DNA from: an uncultured Eubacteriaceae bacterium
GTDB taxonomy: Bacteria > Bacillota > Clostridia > Lachnospirales > CAG-274
Length of the DNA: 12,542 nt
Direction: 5' to 3'
Assembly (NCBI GenBank): GCA_946534775.1
Contig: CAMNCZ010000007.1
Span: 1 to 12,542, forward strand
Shown: piece after piece, positions 8,463-12,542 of the stretch
Layout: each line of letters starts with the position of its first letter
Numbering within the stretch: the stretch's first letter is position 1
Made by a program: the position numbers and the translations under genes
Notes under the pieces: model-generated
Databases searched by the model: none
What the model saw: only the letters and a program-made list of their open reading frames with translations
What the model was told of the DNA's origin: nothing

Positions 8463-9467
8463 ATGTTAAATAAAATTATAACCGCGCTGCTTATTTCCGC
8501 GCAATTATTGTCATCTTCGGCCTATATTGGCGACAATATCAAAAATTTTAATTCAAGCCCACAAACGCAGACTCAGGCAGAGACCCATCATCTTATAATG
8601 CCGTTTAAATTTGCGACAAAAGATGAGGGTATAGAATTTTTCAAAAACAACAAAAATTATTACAGCAAACTCAATCAGACAGACCTTAACTGGAGAATGT
8701 GCAAAAAGGACGCCAAACTTGACGAATACAAAAAATTTGCCCTAAAACAGGTCGAAGATTTTGAAGACGAAGAAACTCTTTATTATATGGAACGCCTTGG
8801 CGAAGTACAGGACAGTCTTAACGCGCTCGGTTACGACTATAAGCTCGACAAACAGATAATTTTCGTAAAAACCACTATGAAAGAAGAAATGGATGCTGCA
8901 GGCTATACATTTGATAATTATATATTTTTGAGTGATTGGATATACAAACTTTATTTGAAGGAAGGCGACGATGCAAATTCTTATATAAACAGCATACTTG
9001 CACACGAAATATTCCATGTACTTACACGCAACGACCCTTCTTTCAGGGAAAAAATGTATAAAGCCATTGATTTTGAGATAGGTGATGAACCCGAATTTTC
9101 CGATGAAGTCAAAAAACAGCTTGTTACAAACCCCGATGTTGAAAAATACGACTGCTATTCGTATTTCACACACAACAACCAAAAGAAAAAAGGCACCATT
9201 GTTTCCTATTATACATCTGATTATTTAAAGGACGAGTATGTTTTTAACCATATAGATGCAGGCATAGTTTTTTATGACGAACCAAACAAAATTTATCCCG
9301 TAGATGAAATACCCGATTTTTACGATGTAGTCGGAAAAAACACGGATTATGTTATAGCCGCCGAAGAATGTATGGCCGATAATTTCAGTTTGGCTTTATC
9401 TTATGATCCCAATTATGATTATAAGAATCCCGAAATAATTGAATATATAATTAAAAATCTTAAATAA
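8463..9467 (+). CDS. Putative secreted zinc metallopeptidase (HExxH protein)
   Basis: The 334-aa product has a signal peptide (hydrophobic residues about 5-20, likely cleavage after SSSA) and no lipobox. The zinc-binding motif HEIFH lies at 181-185 (His181, Glu182, His185). About 115 residues later EECMAD (301-306) offers a Glu third ligand followed by Asp, the arrangement of gluzincins. The segment between is acidic and aromatic-rich. The residues just after the motif (TRNDPSFREKMYKAIDF) look like a conserved specificity region, but I cannot name the family. The start at 8463 is preferred to TTG 8442 and ATG 8454 because AAAGGG (8448-8453) is 9 nt upstream of it and overlaps or abuts the others, and it gives a clean signal peptide. 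The substrate is unknown; a role in the cell envelope or outside the cell is inferred from secretion. Confidence 0.75.
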   Translation: MLNKIITALLISAQLLSSSAYIGDNIKNFNSSPQTQTQAETHHLIMPFKFATKDEGIEFFKNNKNYYSKLNQTDLNWRMCKKDAKLDEYKKFALKQVEDFEDEETLYYMERLGEVQDSLNALGYDYKLDKQIIFVKTTMKEEMDAAGYTFDNYIFLSDWIYKLYLKEGDDANSYINSILAHEIFHVLTRNDPSFREKMYKAIDFEIGDEPEFSDEVKKQLVTNPDVEKYDCYSYFTHNNQKKKGTIVSYYTSDYLKDEYVFNHIDAGIVFYDEPNKIYPVDEIPDFYDVVGKNTDYVIAAEECMADNFSLALSYDPNYDYKNPEIIEYIIKNLK

Positions 9468-9470
9468 AAT

Positions 9471-9513
9471 TACACCCTCTTTACCGTAAAGCAAATAAAG
9501 AGGGTGTATTTTT
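9471..9513 (+). terminator. Strong intrinsic terminator, bidirectional
   Basis: A perfect 13-bp stem, TACACCCTCTTTA (9471-9483) with TAAAGAGGGTGTA (9496-9508), a 12-nt loop and T5 (9509-9513). It begins 3 nt after the metallopeptidase stop. On the minus strand the stem is followed by ATTTTATTT, so it can also stop the convergent fumarase transcript, whose stop codon is 8 nt away. Confidence 0.93.
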
Positions 9514-9521
9514 AGTTTTTT

Positions 9522-10364
9522 TTATATAATACAGCTTGCGTGCCTTGTAACGTGGCAGCTGATATTTACCGCAAGCGGCAGGCCTGCGATATGTGTTGCA
9601 TAAGTTTCTATATTAAGCCCCAAAACAGTGGTATTTCCACCCAGACCCTGCGGGCCTATACCGAGTTTGTTTGCCCTTTCAAGCAGTTCTTTTTCCATAT
9701 CGGCTATATATTCTATTTTTGAACTTTCGTTTATAGGCCTTAAAAGTGCCTTTTTGGCGAGTTTTGCGCATAGTTCAAAATTTCCGCCTATACCTACGCC
9801 AACTACCATTGGAGGACAGGGATTGGGACCCGCCTTTTCAATGCAGTCAATTACCGCATTTTTTACGCCCTCTATGCCGTCGCTTGGTTTTAACATATAT
9901 ACCTTGCTCATATTTTCGGAACCGAAGCCCTTTGGTGCAAGATCTATTTTTATTTTATCTCCGTCAACTATGTCATAATGTATAACAGCGGGGGTATTAT
10001 CCTTTGTATTTACCCTTAAAAGCGGGTCGGAAACAATGCTTTTGCGAAGATAGCCGTTTACATAACCCCTTCTTACACCCTCATTTATTGCATCTTTAAG
10101 ACTGCCGCCTACTATATGTACATCCTGGCCTATTTCCATAAAAATTACCGCCATACCCGTATCCTGGCAGATAGGTTTTTGTTTTTCTTTTGCCAGATCC
10201 GCATTTTTAATGCACTGCTGCAAAATATCCTTGCCTACGGGTGATGCTTCTTTATCGGCGCAGGCCTCAAGACAGGCATAAATATCACTGTTTAAGTTGC
10301 AGTTTGCGCTGATGCACATTTTTTCGATGTTATCGATTATTTCATTTATATGTATTTCACGCAT
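9522..10364 (-). CDS. fumA: Iron-sulfur fumarate hydratase (class I), alpha subunit
   Basis: The 280-aa product matches the alpha (N-terminal) subunit of two-subunit class I hydro-lyases, which hydrate fumarate to malate or dehydrate tartrate using an oxygen-sensitive [4Fe-4S] cluster. The three cysteines expected to hold the cluster are visible: Cys66 in ICQDTG, Cys183 in NPCPP and Cys270 in SCHVTRH near the C-terminus. GIGGNFELCAKLAKKALLRP (191-210) and GIGPQGLGGNTTVLG (235-249) are also typical. The start at 10364 is chosen because AAGAGG (10374-10379) lies 9 nt upstream. An ATG at 10394 extends the frame but sits at the predicted transcription start. The beta-subunit gene, normally the next gene, is absent: the next sequence is a terminator and a convergent gene. 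Fumarase and tartrate dehydratase cannot be separated by sequence alone. Confidence 0.92.
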   Translation of the reverse strand: MREIHINEIIDNIEKMCISANCNLNSDIYACLEACADKEASPVGKDILQQCIKNADLAKEKQKPICQDTGMAVIFMEIGQDVHIVGGSLKDAINEGVRRGYVNGYLRKSIVSDPLLRVNTKDNTPAVIHYDIVDGDKIKIDLAPKGFGSENMSKVYMLKPSDGIEGVKNAVIDCIEKAGPNPCPPMVVGVGIGGNFELCAKLAKKALLRPINESSKIEYIADMEKELLERANKLGIGPQGLGGNTTVLGLNIETYATHIAGLPLAVNISCHVTRHASCII

Positions 10365-10398
10365 AAATATCATCCTCTTATTAAAATTTAACAATTAT

Positions 10399-10427
10399 AT
10401 TATAACATAGCGGCATTAAATTTTCAA
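10399..10427 (-). promoter_or_regulatory. Promoter of the fumarase alpha gene
   Basis: Minus-strand TTGAAA (10422-10427) and a perfect TATAAT (10399-10404) are separated by 17 bp. The start would be near 10392, leaving a leader of about 28 nt and supporting the internal ATG at 10364 as the real start codon. Confidence 0.82.
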
Positions 10428-10440
10428 ATAAAAGCTTAAA

Positions 10441-10560
10441 AAAAATCTGTCTTTTTTTATAAAAATATGTTATAATAAAAAATGTTCGGAAAATATTAAT
10501 TATAAATATTTTTAAGAATTATTTATTATATATTCATATTTTTTATTAAATAAAAGATAT
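10441..10560. other. Extremely AT-rich block, candidate DNA unwinding region of the upstream origin half
   Basis: Only 11 of 120 bases are G or C, and only 3 of 60 in 10501-10560. The block holds no open reading frame of note and contains a 7-bp AT hairpin (10491-10497 with 10505-10511). It directly abuts the DnaA box cluster, as unwinding elements do. It is AT-rich mostly by A and T runs rather than by named 13-mers, so the role is inferred from position and composition. Confidence 0.55.
10468..10476 (+). promoter_or_regulatory. Candidate extended -10 promoter for dnaA
   Basis: TGTTATAAT (10468-10476) is a perfect extended -10 on the plus strand, but no convincing -35 lies 17 bp upstream. 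If used, the dnaA leader would be about 410 nt and would run through all upstream DnaA boxes, allowing DnaA to repress its own gene. No better dnaA promoter is seen nearer the gene. Confidence 0.4.
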
Positions 10561-10567
10561 AAACCTG

Positions 10568-10755
10568 TTATCAACATTTTTAATTGCCTGCTTTATATGA
10601 TAATAAAGCGGTTTGTAACCAAATTGTAACATAAATGTGGATAACTTTTTAACTTTATCCACATTTACTAACGTTTTGTGGATAAATAAGTGGACAAAAC
10701 AAGTTTTCCACATTCAAAAAGCCTTATTTTTACACAAAAAACAGACTTATCCACA
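10568..10755. other. oriC upstream half: DnaA box cluster
   Basis: Four perfect TTATCCACA boxes are present: 10636-10644 (minus), 10655-10663 (plus), 10677-10685 (minus) and 10747-10755 (plus). One-mismatch boxes are TTATCAACA at 10568-10576 (plus) and TTTTCCACA at 10704-10712 (plus); a poorer AGTGGACAA lies at 10689-10697. The middle three alternate in orientation within 50 bp. The position just upstream of dnaA matches the incA/incB-type half of a Bacillus-type bipartite origin, where DnaA binding assembles the initiation complex and autoregulates dnaA. Confidence 0.92.
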
Positions 10756-10794
10756 CAATGTTACTGTTTTTTTACAAAATTTTAACAAATAAAA

Positions 10795-10825
10795 GAAACA
10801 TTGATAAACTCAAAATCAATGTTTC
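10795..10825 (+). other. Perfect hairpin in the dnaA leader
   Basis: GAAACATTGAT (10795-10805) and ATCAATGTTTC (10815-10825) form an 11-bp perfect stem with a 9-nt loop. No T-run follows, so it is not a plain terminator. It could be an operator for a dimeric regulator or a leader RNA structure; the sequence does not decide. Confidence 0.6.
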
Positions 10826-10839
10826 GCCAAAATACACCT

Positions 10840-10877
10840 ATACGAGATCCAATCACGGATCTTTCACTGTATCGTAT
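10840..10877 (+). promoter_or_regulatory. Stem-loop just before the dnaA ribosome binding site
   Basis: An inner stem AGATCC/GGATCT (10845-10850 with 10857-10862, 6-nt loop) is enclosed by an outer stem ATACG/CGTAT (10840-10844 with 10873-10877), with a 10-nt bulge on the 3' side. The outer stem ends 2 nt before the ribosome binding site AAAAGGAG (10880-10887). An RNA fold here could affect dnaA translation; this is inference. Confidence 0.45.
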
Positions 10878-10894
10878 TTAAAAGGAGAATAAAT

Positions 10895-12226
10895 ATGGAC
10901 ATAAAAAAAATTTGGGAAGAAACTCTGTCCCTGCTTGAGAGCGAAGTTTCTTCCATTACATATCAAACGTGGTTTCTTGCAATGAACCCCGTTTCGTTAA
11001 ATGACAACGAATTTTTATTTGAAGTGAACGACGGTTTTGTAAAAAGAACTATCGACACAAAGTATACAAACCTTATACAAAACGCAGTTGCACAGATAAT
11101 AAACCGCAATATAAGCGTTGTTACCTATATAAAAGGCGATATGCCCGAAAAAAAGCAGGAACAATTGACGGCAAAAGACACTGTCGAACGTTCTTCGCGA
11201 GGTCTTAACGGCCTTACAACAAAGTACAGGTTTGACAATTTTGTCGTAGGCGGCAGCAATAAACTGGCGTATTCCGCGGCAGTCGCAGTTTCCGAAATGC
11301 CGGGCGATGCTTATAACCCGCTGTTTTTATACGGCGGTGTTGGGCTTGGCAAGACACATCTTATGAATGCTATCGGCAATGAGGCTCTTGAAAATGCCAA
11401 AGACCTTAAAATCGCCTATCTTTCGTGTGAAACTTTTATGAACCAGTTGATAGAGTCCATACGAACCAATAAAACAACGGAATTTCGCAGCAAATACCGC
11501 GAGTTGGACTTTCTGCTTATAGACGATATACAGTTTATTTCAGAAAAAACACAAACGCAGGAAGAATTTTTCCACACCTTTAACGAGCTGCTTCTCAACA
11601 GTAAACAAATCGTTATATCAAGCGACCGTCCGCCGTCGGAGATAGAACAGCTTGCGGACAGACTTGTTTCACGCTTTCAGGCAGGTCTTGTGGTGGATCT
11701 CAAACTGCCCGATTTTGAAACAAGAACAGCTATTTTGCAATCCAAAGCAAAAAGCCTTAACTATATCATCCCCGATGATGTGATACAATACATTGCGCGC
11801 AACATAAAAAGCAATATAAGGGAGCTTGAAGGCGTACTTAACCGCGTTATGTTCTATTCAAAGATATATCCCGGCAGCATAACCATTGAAATGGCCGAAA
11901 ATGCGGTTGAAGATATAATTAAAATGAATAAACCGAAAATAACCATAGAATATATACAGGAAATAGTGGCGGCACACTACTCTCTTACCGTTGATGACCT
12001 TAAAAGCAAGACAAAGACAAAAAAACTGGCCACCGCAAGACAGGCCGCAATGTATCTTTGCCGCAAAATGCTTGATATAAATTATAACGAGATAGGCAAA
12101 AAGTTTGGCAATAAAGACCACAGCACGGTCATAAATGCCTACAATAAAATAGAACGTCTGCTTGACGAAGACGAGGATATGAAAAACACACTTATCAACC
12201 TTGAAAAGAAAATTAATGACCAATAA
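10895..12226 (+). CDS. dnaA: Chromosomal replication initiator protein DnaA
   Basis: DnaA is the AAA+ initiator that binds TTATCCACA boxes, melts the origin and recruits the replicative helicase. The 443-aa protein has domain I (1-80, with TYQTWFLAMNPVSL typical), a short linker domain II (about 83-108), and the AAA+ domain from YRFDNFVVGGSNKLA (111-125). Walker A is GGVGLGKT (147-154), Walker B LLIDDIQF (207-214), sensor 1 ISSDRPP (241-247), the arginine-finger segment RLVSRF (256-261) and sensor 2 NIRELEGVLNR (307-317). Domain IV (about 348-443) carries the signature helix NKDHSTVINA (406-415), where Asp408, His409 and Ser410 correspond to the base-contacting Asp-His-Thr of E. coli. AAAAGGAG lies 7 nt before the ATG. 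It is flanked on both sides by origin elements and followed by dnaN. Confidence 0.98.
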   Translation: MDIKKIWEETLSLLESEVSSITYQTWFLAMNPVSLNDNEFLFEVNDGFVKRTIDTKYTNLIQNAVAQIINRNISVVTYIKGDMPEKKQEQLTAKDTVERSSRGLNGLTTKYRFDNFVVGGSNKLAYSAAVAVSEMPGDAYNPLFLYGGVGLGKTHLMNAIGNEALENAKDLKIAYLSCETFMNQLIESIRTNKTTEFRSKYRELDFLLIDDIQFISEKTQTQEEFFHTFNELLLNSKQIVISSDRPPSEIEQLADRLVSRFQAGLVVDLKLPDFETRTAILQSKAKSLNYIIPDDVIQYIARNIKSNIRELEGVLNRVMFYSKIYPGSITIEMAENAVEDIIKMNKPKITIEYIQEIVAAHYSLTVDDLKSKTKTKKLATARQAAMYLCRKMLDINYNEIGKKFGNKDHSTVINAYNKIERLLDEDEDMKNTLINLEKKINDQ

Positions 12227-12289
12227 AAGTGGATCGTGTGTTAATATAAGGTGATTTTTATATATGCGACTTATATCAATGTGATTTTA

Positions 12290-12440
12290 TGTTGATAAAA
12301 GGTGTGTCAAAATATGACTTTTCCACCTTTATTTTACCTTTGAAAGCCGCTGTAACAGCCGCCTTTAACAACTTATCCATAAAATAACAGCCCCTATTAC
12401 TATTACTACTGATTAAATTAATAATAATATTTATATATAT
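12290..12440. other. oriC downstream half: DnaA boxes, GC cluster, DnaA-trios and AT-rich unwinding tract
   Basis: The dnaA-dnaN gap contains a box variant TGTTGATAA (12290-12298, minus orientation) and TTATCCATA (12373-12381, plus), each one mismatch from consensus. The second is followed by a GC cluster CAGCCCC (12388-12394) and the 3-mers CTA-TTA-CTA-TTA-CTA (12394-12408). Their complements, read 3' to 5', fit the DnaA-trio consensus of purine-A-T/A five times in a row. An AT tract with one G in 32 bases follows (12411-12442). The order box, GC cluster, trios and AT tract is that of the basal unwinding system described in Bacillus subtilis, where a DnaA filament grows along one strand to open the origin. 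Confidence 0.82.
12298..12330 (+). other. Hairpin in the dnaA-dnaN gap
   Basis: AAAGGTG (12298-12304) pairs with CACCTTT (12324-12330), with a nested GTCA/TGAC stem (12306-12309 with 12315-12318). It is followed by ATTTTA, so it may act as a weak terminator between dnaA and dnaN or as origin structure. A second small stem GCTG/CAGC (12349-12352 with 12356-12359), enclosed by AAAG/CTTT (12343-12346 with 12363-12366), follows. Confidence 0.4.
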
Positions 12441-12455
12441 TACGGAGGTGCAGTT

Positions 12456-12542
12456 ATGCATATAGCTTGTGATAAAAAAATGTTGATGGATAATATCAAT
12501 ATAGTTTTAAAATGTGTTTCTACGAGAACCACATCACCCATA
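12456..12542 (+). CDS. dnaN: DNA polymerase III beta sliding clamp, 5' end only
   Basis: Only the first 29 codons are present before the window ends. The translated start MHIACDKKMLMDNINIVLK followed by CVSTRTTSPI matches the N-terminus of the beta clamp (family pattern: basic and hydrophobic strand, helix with NIV, then SSRTTLPIL). DnaN forms the dimeric ring that tethers replicative polymerase to DNA. A strong GGAGGTG (12444-12450) lies 5 nt before the ATG. Position immediately after dnaA supports the call. The origin's AT tract ends only a few bases before this ribosome binding site. Confidence 0.93.
   Translation, partial: MHIACDKKMLMDNINIVLKCVSTRTTSPI

Noticed and set aside
10365..10394. 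Longer fumarase alpha start at the ATG ending at 10394
   Set aside because: That ATG coincides with the predicted transcription start (near 10392) and lacks a ribosome binding site; AAGAGG at 10374-10379 fits the ATG at 10364.
12276..12461. 61-aa minus-strand open frame across the dnaA-dnaN gap
   Set aside because: It covers the DnaA box, trios and dnaN ribosome binding site, has low-complexity Ile/Asn-rich sequence and no supporting ribosome binding site.

Overview
This window is the replication-origin neighbourhood of a low-GC Gram-positive bacterium, most likely a member of class Clostridia (Firmicutes/Bacillota), possibly an uncultured gut anaerobe. The evidence is AAGGAG-type ribosome binding sites, TTGACA/TATAAT-type promoters with 17-bp spacers, a short Gram-positive type GyrB of 634 residues, two-subunit (class I) fumarase, lipoboxes ending in Cys, and a dnaA-dnaN locus with TTATCCACA boxes. 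Genus cannot be fixed from the sequence.

Layout. (1) 119-2771, plus strand: a four-gene operon with a sigma-A-like promoter. It encodes a cyclophilin-type peptidyl-prolyl isomerase lipoprotein, a second lipoprotein of unknown function, a VanZ-like membrane protein and the 23S rRNA methyltransferase RlmH. It ends in a hairpin terminator that faces the convergent gyrBA operon. (2) 7435-2847, minus strand: gyrB then gyrA, 18 nt apart, from a strong promoter. That promoter sits inside the loop of the likely terminator of the gene before it. (3) 8354-7443, minus strand: a polytopic HPP-like membrane protein with an internal two-fold repeat. It is divergent from a secreted HExxH zinc-metallopeptidase-like protein (8463-9467, plus strand). 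(4) 10364-9522, minus strand: the alpha subunit of an iron-sulfur fumarase/tartrate dehydratase, with no beta-subunit gene beside it. (5) 10441-12542: the origin. An AT-rich block and a cluster of DnaA boxes precede dnaA, and a second element lies between dnaA and dnaN. The second element has a DnaA box, a GC cluster, DnaA-trio repeats and an AT-rich tract. dnaN is cut by the window edge.

How it fits together. DnaA would bind the upstream box cluster and load onto the trio-bearing strand in the dnaA-dnaN gap, which is a bipartite origin of the Bacillus type. DnaN is the sliding clamp, and gyrase relieves the positive supercoils ahead of the forks. The gyrBA, HPP-like and fumarase genes point away from the origin and so run with the leftward fork; the ppi-rlmH operon and the metallopeptidase gene run against it. 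The content is mainly housekeeping. I see no mobile element, CRISPR array, defence cassette, tRNA or rRNA. The points worth a second look are the origin architecture, the gyrB promoter/terminator overlap, the natural quinolone-pocket variants in both gyrase subunits, the rearranged origin gene order, and the poorly characterised envelope proteins.
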